Shown here: positions 41,760 through 50,826 of the stretch, one piece after another | Layout: every line of letters begins with the position of its first letter | Numbering within the stretch: position 1 is the stretch's first letter | NCBI RefSeq assembly: GCF_013364215.1 | Contig: NZ_CP054923.1 | Span: forward strand, 3,162,001-3,226,000 | DNA length: 64,000 nt | Origin: Verrucosispora sp. NA02020 | GTDB lineage: Bacteria; Actinomycetota; Actinomycetes; Mycobacteriales; Micromonosporaceae | Direction of reading: 5' to 3' | Notes under the pieces: model-generated | Told to the model about the DNA's origin: nothing | The model's database searches: none | Seen by the model: the letters and a program-made list of their open reading frames with translations, nothing else | Translations under genes and position numbers: made by a program

Positions 41760-42536
41760 GTGCGGATCGCGGTGTTCGTGACCTGCCTGGCGGACACGAT
41801 GTTCCCCGAGGCGGCGAAGGCGACGGTGCGGTTGCTGGAGCGGCTCGGGCATGAGGTCGTCTTCCCCGAGGGGCAGACCTGCTGCGGGCAGATGCACGTC
41901 AACACCGGCTACCAGCGGCAGGCGTTGCCGTTGGTCCGCCGGTACGCGCGGGTGTTCGATCCGTACGACGTGATCGTGGCGCCGTCCGGGTCGTGTGTCG
42001 GGTCGGTACGCCACCAGCACGCGGTGGTGGCCCGGCGGGCCGGTGACGAGCGGTTGGCCTCGCGTGCCGAGTCGGTGGCCGGGCGTACGTACGAGCTGTC
42101 GGAGTTGTTGGTGGACGTGCTCGGGGTGACCGACGTGGGTGCCTTCTATCCGCACCGGGTGACCTACCACCCGACGTGCCACTCGATGCGGGTGCTGCGG
42201 GTGGGGGACCGGCCGCTGCGGTTGCTGCGTGAGGTGCGGGGTCTGGACCTGGTCGAGTTGCCGGCGGCCGAGCAGTGCTGCGGGTTCGGCGGGACGTTCG
42301 CGGTGAAGAACGCGGACACGTCGACGGCCATGCTGGCGGACAAGATGCGACACGTGCTCGCCACCGGCGCGGACGTCTGCACGGCGGGGGAAGCGTCGTG
42401 CCTGATGCACATCGGCGGTGGGCTGTCCCGGCTGCGGACCGGGGTGCGCACCGTGCACCTGGCGGAGATCCTGGCCTCGACCGAGCCGGGCGGCGATACT
42501 CCTGACCAACGCGGCGAACTGGTGGTGAGGTCGTGA
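41760..42536 (+). CDS. lutA: L-lactate utilization protein LutA (Fe-S, CCG domains)
   Basis: The 258-residue protein has the two cysteine-rich CCG domains of LutA/GlpC type: EGQTCCGQMHVNTG (about 39-52) and AEQCCGFGGTFAVK (about 170-183), each with a partner Cys (VTCLADTMF, TYHPTCHSMR). With LutB and LutC it forms the LutABC L-lactate oxidation complex. The GTG at 41760 has GGAGG upstream, and the gene overlaps lutB by GTGA. No GntR regulator is adjacent. Confidence 0.9.
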   Translation: MRIAVFVTCLADTMFPEAAKATVRLLERLGHEVVFPEGQTCCGQMHVNTGYQRQALPLVRRYARVFDPYDVIVAPSGSCVGSVRHQHAVVARRAGDERLASRAESVAGRTYELSELLVDVLGVTDVGAFYPHRVTYHPTCHSMRVLRVGDRPLRLLREVRGLDLVELPAAEQCCGFGGTFAVKNADTSTAMLADKMRHVLATGADVCTAGEASCLMHIGGGLSRLRTGVRTVHLAEILASTEPGGDTPDQRGELVVRS

Positions 42537-43963
42537 GCCGGACCTTTCTCGGCATGCCGGCGACGGCACCGCAGGGTGTGGGGCAGTTGCGGGGTGCGGA
42601 ACCCTTCCCGGACGCCGCGCGGAGGGCCCTGGCCGACCCGCACCTGCGCCGCAACCTCCGACACGCCACGGCGACGATCCGCGCGAAGTCCGCTGCGGTG
42701 ATCGCCGAGGTGCCGGACTGGGAACAGTTGCGGGCGGCCGGTTCGGCGATCAAGTCCGACGTGTTGGCGCGGCTGCCGGAGTTGCTGGAGCAGGTGGAGT
42801 CGCGGGTCACGGCGGCCGGGGGAGTGGTGCACTGGGCCGCCGACGCGACCGAGGCGAACAGGATCGTCACCGAGCTGGTCGCGGCCACCGGCAGTGACCG
42901 GGTGATCAAGGTCAAGTCGATGGCGACCCAGGAGATCGGCCTCAACGAGGCCCTGGAGTCTGCCGGGATCACCCCGGTGGAGACCGACCTGGCCGAGCTG
43001 ATCGTGCAACTCGGCGAGGACCGGCCCAGCCACATCCTGGTACCAGCGATCCACCGCAACCGGGCCGAGATCCGGGAGATCTTCCTGCGTGCCATGCCCG
43101 GGGCGGACCCGGCCCTGACCGACGAACCGGTGGTCCTGGCGGCGGCGGCCCGACGCTACCTGCGGCAGACGTTCCTCACCACGCCGGTGGCGGTGTCCGG
43201 GGCGAACTTCGCGGTGGCCGAGACCGGGACTCTCGCCGTGGTCGAGTCGGAGGGCAACGGGCGGATGTGTCTGACCCTGCCGGAGACGCTGATCACCGTG
43301 ATGGGTGTGGAGAAGGTGGTGCCGACCTGGCGCGACCTGGAGGTGTTCCTGCAACTGTTGCCCCGGGCCTCGACCGGCGAGCGGATGAACCCCTACACCT
43401 CGATGTGGACGGGCGTGACCCCGGGCGACGGCCCGCAGGCGTTCCACCTGGTGCTGCTCGACAACGGGCGCAGCGCCGTCCTCGCCGACGAGGTGGGCCG
43501 GCAGGCGTTGCACTGCATCCGCTGCTCGGCCTGCCTGAACGTCTGCCCGGTGTACGAACGCACCGGCGGGCACGCCTACGGCTCGGTGTACCCGGGTCCG
43601 ATCGGGGCGGTGCTCTCCCCGCAACTGACCGGGATCGCCGACAACGCCTCCCTGCCGTACGCCTCGACGCTCTGCGGCGCCTGCTACGACGCCTGTCCTG
43701 TGAAGATCAACATCCCGGATCTGCTGGTGCACCTCCGCGACCAGGCACCCCACCCGCGCGCCGAGGCGACGGCGATGGCCGCCGCCGCGTACACCATGGA
43801 CCATCCCGCCCTGTACGCGGCCGCCCAGCGCGCCGCCCGGTCGGGCCGGCTGCTCGGTCGGCGCGGGCGGGGCCTGCCGCCGCCCCTGGACGGCTGGACC
43901 GCCAGCCGTGACCTGCCCGAGCCGCCCGCCGAGTCCTTCCGCGAATGGTGGTCGAAGCGGTGA
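42533..43963 (+). CDS. lutB: L-lactate utilization protein LutB (Fe-S)
   Basis: The 476-residue product has the LUD/LutB domain (about 60-300, with VIKVKSMATQEIGLNEALES and SGANFAVAETGTLAVVESEG). A C-terminal pair of 4Fe-4S motifs follows: CIRCSACLNVCPVYERTGG (about 323-341) and LCGACYDACPVKINIP (about 380-395). This is the electron-transfer subunit of LutABC. It is coupled to lutA and lutC by GTGA overlaps. Length is normal for the family. Confidence 0.93.
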   Translation: MSRTFLGMPATAPQGVGQLRGAEPFPDAARRALADPHLRRNLRHATATIRAKSAAVIAEVPDWEQLRAAGSAIKSDVLARLPELLEQVESRVTAAGGVVHWAADATEANRIVTELVAATGSDRVIKVKSMATQEIGLNEALESAGITPVETDLAELIVQLGEDRPSHILVPAIHRNRAEIREIFLRAMPGADPALTDEPVVLAAAARRYLRQTFLTTPVAVSGANFAVAETGTLAVVESEGNGRMCLTLPETLITVMGVEKVVPTWRDLEVFLQLLPRASTGERMNPYTSMWTGVTPGDGPQAFHLVLLDNGRSAVLADEVGRQALHCIRCSACLNVCPVYERTGGHAYGSVYPGPIGAVLSPQLTGIADNASLPYASTLCGACYDACPVKINIPDLLVHLRDQAPHPRAEATAMAAAAYTMDHPALYAAAQRAARSGRLLGRRGRGLPPPLDGWTASRDLPEPPAESFREWWSKR

Positions 43964-44556
43964 GCGGCCGGGACGTCGTCCTCGGTCGGCTGCGCGCCGC
44001 GATCGGCGAGAGCGGAGCCGGCATCCCGGTGCTGCGCGACTACCGGCGGGAGGGTGCAGTCGACCTGGACCTGCTGGTGGACCGGCTGACCGACTACCGG
44101 GCCCGGGTGCACCGCGTGCCCGAGACGACGGTCGCCGAGACGATCGCCGACCTCCTGCCGGCCTCCGCGACGGTGGTCGTCCCACCGGGGCTGCCGTCGG
44201 CCTGGCTGCCCGCGACGGTGACCGTGCTGCCCGACGACGGGCTCGACAACGCCCGGATCGCCGCCGCGGACGGTGTCGTCACCGCCGCTGCCGTCGCCGT
44301 CGCCGAGACCGGCACCGTCGTCCTCGACGGCTCACCCGACCAGGGACGACGTGTCCTCAGCCTCCTGCCGGACCTGCACATCTGCGTCGTCCGCGCCGCC
44401 CAGGTGGTCGCCGGGGTGCCGGCGGCGCTCGCCCGCCTCACCCCGCACCGCCCACTGACCTGGATCAGCGGACCCTCGGCCACCAGCGACATCGAACTCC
44501 ACCGGGTCGAGGGCGTGCACGGCCCCCGGACGCTGCACGTCATCCTGCTGCCCTGA
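43960..44556 (+). CDS. lutC: L-lactate utilization protein LutC (LUD domain)
   Basis: The 198-residue protein is a single LUD domain with VTAAAVAVAETGTVVLDGSP and LLPDLHICVVRAAQVVAGVP, and ends with RTLHVILLP. It is the third subunit of LutABC. The GTG at 43960 overlaps the lutB stop (GTGA), which is the pattern of the operon; an in-frame ATG at 43945 would also work. Confidence 0.9.
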   Translation: MSGRDVVLGRLRAAIGESGAGIPVLRDYRREGAVDLDLLVDRLTDYRARVHRVPETTVAETIADLLPASATVVVPPGLPSAWLPATVTVLPDDGLDNARIAAADGVVTAAAVAVAETGTVVLDGSPDQGRRVLSLLPDLHICVVRAAQVVAGVPAALARLTPHRPLTWISGPSATSDIELHRVEGVHGPRTLHVILLP

Positions 44557-44559
44557 GGC

Positions 44560-44588
44560 GTGGCCCGGCCGCTGTCGCGGCGGGTCAC
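44560..44588. terminator. Hairpin at the end of lutC
   Basis: GTGGCCCG (44560-44567) and CGGGTCAC (44581-44588) pair with one G-U, with CCGC/GCGG inside. It overlaps the stop of the convergent ltrA-like gene and may serve both directions. Confidence 0.5.
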
Positions 44589-45760
44589 AGCGGTGGCGCG
44601 GCCGGTACGGGGTTGCGGCGTCCGCCGAGTGCGACATCGAACAGGACGATCGCCAACAGGACCAGGTTGGCGCAGACCACCGCCAGCAGCGGGGTGAGTG
44701 CCAACGCGACCGGGGCGAGCACGCCGAGGAGCGCGATACCGGCCAGCAACGGCCAGGCCACCCGGCCGAAGACCTCGTACTCGAAGCGGGTCCGACCGAG
44801 GAGGAAGACCGCCGGTCCGCCGACGACGACGGCGAGCACTTCCGGCCCGACCGTCCCGGCCGGCTCGGTGATGATCAGCTTCGCGCTGGCGGCGGCGGTC
44901 ACCACCCCGCCGATCATCAGCAGGTGGGTGTAGGGCGCGGACCGTGCGAACCGGCCGGGTTCCCGGGCCTTCTCGATGGCCTGGGTCAACTGCGCCGCGG
45001 CCCGGTGTACGTAGATCCGGAACAGCAGCGTGGCGCTGGCGAAGGCCACCACGATCGCCGCGGTCCGGTCGGCGGTGACCGGGTACGCGCTGTACGTCAG
45101 GCCGGCGACCAGGATGATGTCGCCCAGGGCGATGATGAAGAACTGGTGGTACCGCTCGGCCGTGTGTTCGGCGATCGGGTTGAACTGGGCCGTGCCGATC
45201 CGTCGTCGACCGGGGAACGGGTAACCGAACGCGAAGGCCAGGTAGTCGACGGCCGCCGCCCCACCCCACCACCACAGGCGTCCGTCGCTGTCGGCGAAGG
45301 CACCGGCGATCCACCCGACCGAGGAGATCCCGAACCACGCCCAGATCCGCACCGCCCGTCGGCGCGGGACCGGCTCGTGCAACGTCAAAAAGAAGAGGAA
45401 TCCTCGACCGAGGTGGCTGGCCACGTACGCCCCGGCGAAGATGCCCGCGCGGTCGCCGAACGCGGACGGCAGCGCGGCGGCCATCATCAGCGCGCCGAAC
45501 ATGACGCCGACCGTCACCACCTGGATGACCCAGCTGTCCGGGTTGTAGAGGTCGGTGACCAGGGTGGTCAGCACCCACACCCACCAGACGGCGAGCAGCA
45601 CGACGCCGGCCTCGGCGACGCCCCGCCAGGTCAGTTCGGCAACCAGGGTCTCGGACAGCAGCGCGAGCGCGACGACGAAGACGAGGTCGAAGAAGAGTTC
45701 CAGGAAGGTGGCCCGGCGCGGGGTGGCGGCACTGCGGAGCAGGCTGTTGACAGAGGTCAT
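44585..45760 (-). CDS. Low-temperature-requirement A (LtrA) family membrane protein
   Basis: The 391-residue protein has about twelve hydrophobic segments. It carries the family signature RRATFLELFFDLVFVVALAL near the N-terminus and RYHQFFIIALGDIILVAGLT in the second half. The role of LtrA proteins is not established. The ATG at 45760 is not preceded by a clear ribosome site; upstream in-frame codons lack domain features. It is transcribed towards lutC. Confidence 0.87.
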   Translation of the reverse strand: MTSVNSLLRSAATPRRATFLELFFDLVFVVALALLSETLVAELTWRGVAEAGVVLLAVWWVWVLTTLVTDLYNPDSWVIQVVTVGVMFGALMMAAALPSAFGDRAGIFAGAYVASHLGRGFLFFLTLHEPVPRRRAVRIWAWFGISSVGWIAGAFADSDGRLWWWGGAAAVDYLAFAFGYPFPGRRRIGTAQFNPIAEHTAERYHQFFIIALGDIILVAGLTYSAYPVTADRTAAIVVAFASATLLFRIYVHRAAAQLTQAIEKAREPGRFARSAPYTHLLMIGGVVTAAASAKLIITEPAGTVGPEVLAVVVGGPAVFLLGRTRFEYEVFGRVAWPLLAGIALLGVLAPVALALTPLLAVVCANLVLLAIVLFDVALGGRRNPVPAAPPL

Positions 45761-45962
45761 CGCGGTATCCGGCCGTCGGCCGGCACCGTCACCGCGGATT
45801 CCCCTTGCGTCTCCATATGGGCTATATCGTATGAATGTCCCGGCTGTCAGGTGCGCGGTCCGTCGAGTACGCGCCTCCTCCTCGCGCGAACCGTGCCGAC
45901 TCGCGCCGACCGGGCCCAAAGGCCGGGCGCGGTCAGCAATGACATCCACCGTCTGCTATATA
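45761..45962 (-). promoter_or_regulatory. Promoter region of the LtrA-like gene
   Basis: An AT-rich dyad (CATATGGGCTATATCGTATG, 45817-45836) lies 57 bp upstream of the LtrA start and can hold its -10 box. The rest of the gap shows no gene. Confidence 0.4.
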
Positions 45963-45976
45963 TGGGAACGCTTCCA
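45963..45976. promoter_or_regulatory. CebR-like operator upstream of the Cip1-like gene
   Basis: TGGGAACGCTTCCA matches the box upstream of the LPMO in 13 of 14 bases. It lies 118 bp before the ATG of the secreted Cip1-like protein, next to a TATATAT stretch that may be the -10 region. Confidence 0.72.
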
Positions 45977-46093
45977 CAGGCGGTCGACGGGCCCGTGTCC
46001 CACCGTCCCGCCTGGGCACCCGTGACGCACCGGAGGTCGGACGCCGGGTGCCCGGCGGCGGACCGCCGCAGTGGCGACCATCGGAGGACAGGC

Positions 46094-46870
46094 ATGCGCA
46101 CACTTCTCGCCGCGTTGACCGCCGCGCTGACGCTCGCCGTCACGGCCGGCAGCGTCCCGTCCGACGCCGCGAACGCCTCGCAACGCGGCTCCTGCACCCG
46201 GCACCTGCTGTTCTGCGAGGACTTCGAACGCCTGCCGCGCGGCGGTGCCAGCAGCCTGAACTGGGGCATCGACACCCGCAACGGCACGCTCACCGTGGAA
46301 CGCACCCACCGGGGCAACCAGGTGCTGCACGTCCACACCGTCGACAACGGACGCGCCTTCCTGCGCGTCGACGACTTCGCCGCACCGGGCAACCGCTTCT
46401 ACGGCCGGATGCGGCTGCGCGTGGACGCCTTCCCCACCGCCCCCGACTGGGCGCACTTCACCCTCGTGGAGGCCACCGGCAGCGGCAGCACCGAAGTCGT
46501 CCGGCCGGTCGGCGGCCAGTACGCCCCCACCGTCCCCGGCATCTTCTGGGGCGTCGGCGCCGACGGCGGTCCGACCGGCGACTGGACCAACTGGCGGGAG
46601 TCGGCTCCCGTGGTCGAGGACACCTGGCAGTGCTTCGAGTGGAAGATCGACCCGACCGACAACCGCGTCACGGTCTGGATCGACGGGGTGGCGAACCCGG
46701 AGCTGACCGCCTCCACCACCGAACACGGCGGCAACGACGTGCCGTTCATCCTGCCGACCGTCAACACCGTCAAGATCGGCTGGCAGCTCTACCAGGGCGG
46801 GACCACCCCGGGTGCGTTCGACCTCTGGATCGACGACATCGCCCTGGCCAGCCGCCGCCTCGGCTGCTGA
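46094..46870 (+). CDS. Secreted Cip1-like jelly-roll protein (cellulose-associated)
   Basis: GGAGG lies 6-7 nt before the ATG at 46094. The 258-residue product has a signal peptide (about 1-26) and one beta-jelly-roll domain with LLFCEDFERLPRG, GNRFYGRMRLRVDAFPTAPD, WAHFTLVEATGSGS, WQCFEWKIDPTDNRVTVWID and a final FDLWIDDIALASRRLGC. This matches the pattern of bacterial homologues of fungal Cip1, a cellulose-induced protein of concanavalin-like fold whose activity is unsettled (some relatives are polysaccharide lyases). The CebR-like box upstream agrees with induction during cellulose use. Confidence 0.78.
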   Translation: MRTLLAALTAALTLAVTAGSVPSDAANASQRGSCTRHLLFCEDFERLPRGGASSLNWGIDTRNGTLTVERTHRGNQVLHVHTVDNGRAFLRVDDFAAPGNRFYGRMRLRVDAFPTAPDWAHFTLVEATGSGSTEVVRPVGGQYAPTVPGIFWGVGADGGPTGDWTNWRESAPVVEDTWQCFEWKIDPTDNRVTVWIDGVANPELTASTTEHGGNDVPFILPTVNTVKIGWQLYQGGTTPGAFDLWIDDIALASRRLGC

Positions 46871-46884
46871 CCCACGCTGCCGGC

Positions 46885-46908
46885 CCCGGGGCTCCACCCG
46901 GCCCCGGG
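46885..46908. terminator. Hairpin between the Cip1-like gene and the ALDH gene
   Basis: CCCGGGGC (46885-46892) and GCCCCGGG (46901-46908) are perfect 8-bp arms in the convergent gap. Confidence 0.55.
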
Positions 46909-46913
46909 ATCGG

Positions 46914-48362
46914 CTACCACTGCAACGTCTGGACCTCCGTGTACTCCAGCACCCCCTCCAGGCCGAACTCCCGGCCGATCCCGGAGCGCCCGAAACCGCC
47001 GAACGGCAACCGCACGTCCGGGGTCGCACCGTCGTTGACGCTCACCCGTCCGGCGCGCAGCCGCTCGGCCACCGCGACGGCCGCCACCCGGTCGGCGGAC
47101 ACCACCGCACCGGCCAACCCGTATGGTGAGTCGTTCGCCAGGGCCACCGCCTCCTCGTCGGTGTCGAACGGCATCACCACCGCGACCGGGCCGAAGATCT
47201 CCTGCCGGGCGACGGGGTCGTCGTTGCCGACACCGGTCAGGACCACGGGTTCGTGGAAGAAGCCACGGCCGTCGACGCCGACCGGTCCACCGTCGACGAC
47301 CGCCCGGGCGCCCCGGGCGCGCGCCGCGCGGACCGCTGCGGACACCCGGTCCCGGTGCGCGGCACTGATCAACGGGCCCAGGGTCGTCCGCTCGTCGGCG
47401 GGGTCACCCGGTACGGCGGCGGAGAGCCGCTCCGCGAGCGCCGCCACGTAGTCGGCGACCACGGCGCGGTGCACCAGGTGACGGGTGAGCAACGCGCAGC
47501 CCTGACCGGCGAGCGTGGTCGTGTTCACGGCACCGATCCGGCTCGCCATCGCGAGGTCGGCGTCGGCCCTGACCACGAGCGCCGACTTGCCGCCGAGTTC
47601 CAGCACGACCCGGGTGACGTTGCGGGCGGCCTGGGCCATCACCTGCGCCCCCACCGTGTCCGAGCCGGTGAACGTCACCAGACCGACGCGGGGGTCACCG
47701 CTCAGCGCCGCGCCGACGTCGGCGCCACCGGTCACCACGTTCAGCACACCGGGCGGTATCCCGGCCTCGTCGGCGGCCTCGGCCAGGGCGAGGATCTCCA
47801 ACGGCGTGTACGGCGACGGCTTCACCACCACCGTGTTGCCCATCGCCAGGGCTGCCGCGACCTTCGGCAGGGTCAGCAGCAACGGCGCGTTGTACGGGGT
47901 GAGCGCCGCGACCACCCCGACCGGCACCCGGCGCACCAGACTCGCCGTCGTCCGGGGTGGGCTACCGGCCGCACCGGGCGGCGGGGGCAGCATCCGGTCG
48001 TGTTCCCCGGTCGCGACCTCGATCGCGTACCCGAGGTGCGCCAGCGCGGCGGCCACGAACGCCGCCGACTGGCCCCGCGGCGCACCCGACTCGGCGACCG
48101 ACAGTGCCACGTGGTGGTCGATCCGGTCGCTCAGCCTCCGCCGCAGTCGGCGCAGGGCGGCGGCACGGTCGGCCGCCAGCAGTCCGGACCAGCGACCGTC
48201 GTGGAACGCCCGGTGTGCGGCGGCCACCGCGTCGGCCGCGTCGGACACCGTGCCGACGGCCGTGGTGCCGATCACCGCCTCGGTCGCCGGGTTCACCACG
48301 TCCGCCGTGTCACCGTCGGAGGCCGCGCGCCAGCGGCCGTCGACGTACAGTCCCTGTCCCAT
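46914..48362 (-). CDS. Aldehyde dehydrogenase (NAD(P)+)
   Basis: The 482-residue enzyme has the ALDH motifs: VVAALTPYNAPLLL, NTVVVKPSPYTPLEIL, TFTGSDTVGAQV, the general-base Glu in VVLELGGKSALVV, the catalytic Cys in AGQGCALLTR, and EIFGPVAVVMPFD. It oxidises an aldehyde to the acid. It stands at the left edge of the catabolic island, divergent from the thiolase gene over a 146-bp gap with a shared inverted repeat, so it may deliver the acid to the CoA pathway (inference). The exact substrate is unknown. Confidence 0.92.
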   Translation of the reverse strand: MGQGLYVDGRWRAASDGDTADVVNPATEAVIGTTAVGTVSDAADAVAAAHRAFHDGRWSGLLAADRAAALRRLRRRLSDRIDHHVALSVAESGAPRGQSAAFVAAALAHLGYAIEVATGEHDRMLPPPPGAAGSPPRTTASLVRRVPVGVVAALTPYNAPLLLTLPKVAAALAMGNTVVVKPSPYTPLEILALAEAADEAGIPPGVLNVVTGGADVGAALSGDPRVGLVTFTGSDTVGAQVMAQAARNVTRVVLELGGKSALVVRADADLAMASRIGAVNTTTLAGQGCALLTRHLVHRAVVADYVAALAERLSAAVPGDPADERTTLGPLISAAHRDRVSAAVRAARARGARAVVDGGPVGVDGRGFFHEPVVLTGVGNDDPVARQEIFGPVAVVMPFDTDEEAVALANDSPYGLAGAVVSADRVAAVAVAERLRAGRVSVNDGATPDVRLPFGGFGRSGIGREFGLEGVLEYTEVQTLQW

Positions 48363-48416
48363 CAGGCGACCATAGGGCCGGCCGGAGACCGTCGGCGGTC
48401 GCGCGGTGATGGGTAG

Positions 48417-48432
48417 TGCCTATCGAGCGATA
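48417..48432. promoter_or_regulatory. TATCG-AG-CGATA inverted repeat at the ALDH/thiolase promoter
   Basis: TGCC followed by TATCG-AG-CGATA (48421-48432) in the divergent gap. Related repeats occur at 58886-58901 and 62164-62174 in front of other genes of the island, so a common regulator is plausible. Confidence 0.45.
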
Positions 48433-48508
48433 CGCGGTTCGTCTTTGTGCACCAGTGGTCCGGCCGGGTGGGATGGGGGAAGGGAGCCCTGCGGCCTGAG
48501 GAGCAGTC

Positions 48509-49648
48509 TTGCGTGATGCGGTGATCGTCGACGCCGTTCGTACCCCGATCGGCAAACGCAACGGGGGCCTCGCCGAGTGGCACCCGGTGGATCTCGCCGC
48601 CGAGGTGCTCACCACACTCGTCACGCGGACCGGGGTCGACCCGGCCGAGATCGACGACGTCATGTTCGGGTGCGTCAACCAGCTCGGTGACCAGTCCACC
48701 AACGTCGGCCGGATGTCCGCGCTCGCCGCCGGTTGGCCCGAGACGGTGCCGGGCGTCACGATCGACCGGGCCTGCGGGTCCAGCCAGCAGGCCCTGCACT
48801 TCGCGGTCGCGAGCGTGCTGTCCGGCATGGCCGACACGGTCGTCGCCGGCGGCGTGGAGATGATGTCGCGGGTGCCGCTGGGCGCGGCCCGCGCGACCGG
48901 CATGCCCTACGGCCCCAAGGTCCGCGCCCGTTACGCCCGCGACTCCTTCAGCCAGGGGGAGGGCGCGGAGATGATCGCCGAGCGGTACGGACTGTCCCGC
49001 ACCGCTCTCGACGAGTTCTCGGTACGGTCGCACACGCTCGCCGCGCAGGCGACCGACGCGGGCGCCTTCGCCGGCCAACTCGTCACGTTGCCGGACACCA
49101 GGCTGACCGCCGACGAGGGTATCCGCCGGACCTCCACGGTGGAGACCCTGGCCGGTCTCACACCCGCGTTCCGCCCCGACGGCGTCATCCACGCGGGCAA
49201 CTCGTCCCAGATCTCCGACGGCGCCGCCGCCCTTCTCGTGACGACCGGTGACCGGGCCCGCGCGCTCGGCCTGACACCGATGGCCCGCTTCCACAGCGGT
49301 ACGGTCGTCGGCGACGACCCGGTCGTCATGCTGAGCGCGCCCTGGCCGGCGACGCAGAAGGTGCTCGCCCGGGCGGGCCTCGGCATCGACGACATCGGCG
49401 CGTTCGAGGTCAACGAGGCGTTCGCGCCGGTACCGCTCGGCTGGCTCGCCGAGACCGGCGCGAAACCGGAGCGGCTCAACCCGCTCGGTGGTGCGATCGC
49501 GGTCGGCCACCCGCTCGGCGCGTCCGGGGCGATCCTGATGACCCGGCTGCTGCACCACATGCGCGACCAGGGCATCCGGTACGGCCTGCAGGCGATGTGC
49601 GAGGCGGGCGGCCTGGCCAACGCCACGATCGTCGAGCTGGCCGAGTGA
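48509..49648 (+). CDS. Acetyl-CoA acyltransferase (thiolase)
   Basis: The 379-residue protein carries the thiolase active-site residues: nucleophile Cys in TIDRACGSSQQAL (about residue 89), VNEAFAPVPLGWL, the His in GGAIAVGHPLGASGAI, and the second Cys in AMCEAGGLANATIVE. It should cleave a 3-ketoacyl-CoA in the last step of the pathway. The TTG at 48509 has GGAGCAG upstream; the GTG at 48521 is an alternative. It is coupled to the next SDR by GTGA. Confidence 0.92.
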   Translation: MRDAVIVDAVRTPIGKRNGGLAEWHPVDLAAEVLTTLVTRTGVDPAEIDDVMFGCVNQLGDQSTNVGRMSALAAGWPETVPGVTIDRACGSSQQALHFAVASVLSGMADTVVAGGVEMMSRVPLGAARATGMPYGPKVRARYARDSFSQGEGAEMIAERYGLSRTALDEFSVRSHTLAAQATDAGAFAGQLVTLPDTRLTADEGIRRTSTVETLAGLTPAFRPDGVIHAGNSSQISDGAAALLVTTGDRARALGLTPMARFHSGTVVGDDPVVMLSAPWPATQKVLARAGLGIDDIGAFEVNEAFAPVPLGWLAETGAKPERLNPLGGAIAVGHPLGASGAILMTRLLHHMRDQGIRYGLQAMCEAGGLANATIVELAE

Positions 49649-50439
49649 CCTCCCTGGCCGGTCGGCGGGTGCTCGTCACCGGTGGTTCCCGGGGGATCGG
49701 CCGGTCGATCGTCGAGGCTGCGACAGTGGCGGGGGCCCGCTGCGCGGTGCTCTGCCGGGATCCCGCCGGTGCCGCCGCAGCGGTCACCGCGTGCACCGAC
49801 GCCGGCCTGCCGGCACCGTCGGTGCACGCGGCGGACATCACCGATCCGGTCGGGTGCGGGCGCGCGGTGGCCGACGCGGCAGACGCGCTCGGTGGCGTCG
49901 ACGTGGTGGTGAACAACGCCGCCCGGGTCTCCGGTGGAGTGCCCGACGGGCTGTTCTCGACGACGGACGCGTTGCTGCGGACCGACTTCGAGGAGAAGGT
50001 CGTCGGCTACCTGCGTGTCGTCCGTGCCGCCGTGGCACACCTGCGGGCCGGTGGCTCCGGCCGGGTGGTCAACATCGGCGGCGAGGCGGCACGGATCGCC
50101 CGGCACAACGTGAGCTCCGGGGTACGCAACGCCGCTCTCGTCCACCTGACCCACTCGATGGCCCGTGAACTGGGCCCGGACGGGATCACCGCGAACGTCG
50201 TCCAGCCCGGTGTGGTGCTCACCGGTGAGGTCCGGGCGATGCTGCTGGCCGCCGCTCCGTCCGGCACGGACCCGCAGGACCACCTGCGACGTCTGGCCGC
50301 CCGCCAGTCGCTGCGTCGCTTCGTCGAGCCCGCCGAGGTCGCCGCGGTGGTGGTGTTCCTCGCGTCCACGGCGTCCTCGGGGCTGACCGGGCAGGTGCTC
50401 ACGGTCTCCGGCGGGACGTCAGCGGCGGTGCACTACTGA
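49645..50439 (+). CDS. SDR-family oxidoreductase with altered active site
   Basis: The 264-residue protein has the Rossmann motif VLVTGGSRGIGRSI and the NNAARVSGG motif of classical SDRs. At the position of the catalytic Y-x3-K, where YxASKAAL is usual, it reads SSGVRNAAL. Tyr and Lys are therefore absent. A group of SDRs with the same VRNAAL variation exists, so this may be a distinct mechanism rather than a dead enzyme. The GTG at 49645 overlaps the thiolase stop. The end overlaps the convergent SnoaL-like gene by 21 bp. Confidence 0.82.
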   Translation: MTSLAGRRVLVTGGSRGIGRSIVEAATVAGARCAVLCRDPAGAAAAVTACTDAGLPAPSVHAADITDPVGCGRAVADAADALGGVDVVVNNAARVSGGVPDGLFSTTDALLRTDFEEKVVGYLRVVRAAVAHLRAGGSGRVVNIGGEAARIARHNVSSGVRNAALVHLTHSMARELGPDGITANVVQPGVVLTGEVRAMLLAAAPSGTDPQDHLRRLAARQSLRRFVEPAEVAAVVVFLASTASSGLTGQVLTVSGGTSAAVHY

Positions 50440-50826
50440 GATCCGCTTGGCGGCGAGGACCAGACCGCCGTGCGTGGCCCGGGTGACGAGGTCCTGGTAC
50501 CGACCCCAGGTCTGCACGATCTGGCCGTCGGTGTCCTTCGACACCGCGTGGAACAGTGACCGGACCGCCACCGGATCGCCGTCGCCGAGCACCTCCACGT
50601 TGGACACCAGGTGCAGGCCCGGTGACGCGGCGGCCGTCCAGTACCGGGCGAACAGCCCGACGAACTCCTCCGCCCCCGTCCGCCGCACCCCGTCGGCGCC
50701 GACGACCTCCACGTCGTCGGTGACGACCGCGCGCAGCAGGTCGGGGTCGCGGTCGTCGATCCCTCGGCAGTACGCCGCCTGCAACGCCGACACCTCCAGC
50801 AGCAGCGTCTGCGCGGCGGGAGTCAC
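50419..50826 (-). CDS. SnoaL-like / NTF2-fold protein
   Basis: The 135-residue product has an NTF2-like fold: LLLEVSALQAAYCRGIDDRD, then LRAVVTDDVEVVGADG and a final strand GLVLAAKRISVVHRR. The Arg/Asp pattern is typical of SnoaL-like proteins that act as isomerases, hydratases or dehydratases on CoA- or ring substrates. It is the last gene of the nine-gene operon, coupled to the CoA transferase by a GTGA overlap. The reaction is unknown. Confidence 0.8.
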   Translation of the reverse strand: MTPAAQTLLLEVSALQAAYCRGIDDRDPDLLRAVVTDDVEVVGADGVRRTGAEEFVGLFARYWTAAASPGLHLVSNVEVLGDGDPVAVRSLFHAVSKDTDGQIVQTWGRYQDLVTRATHGGLVLAAKRISVVHRR

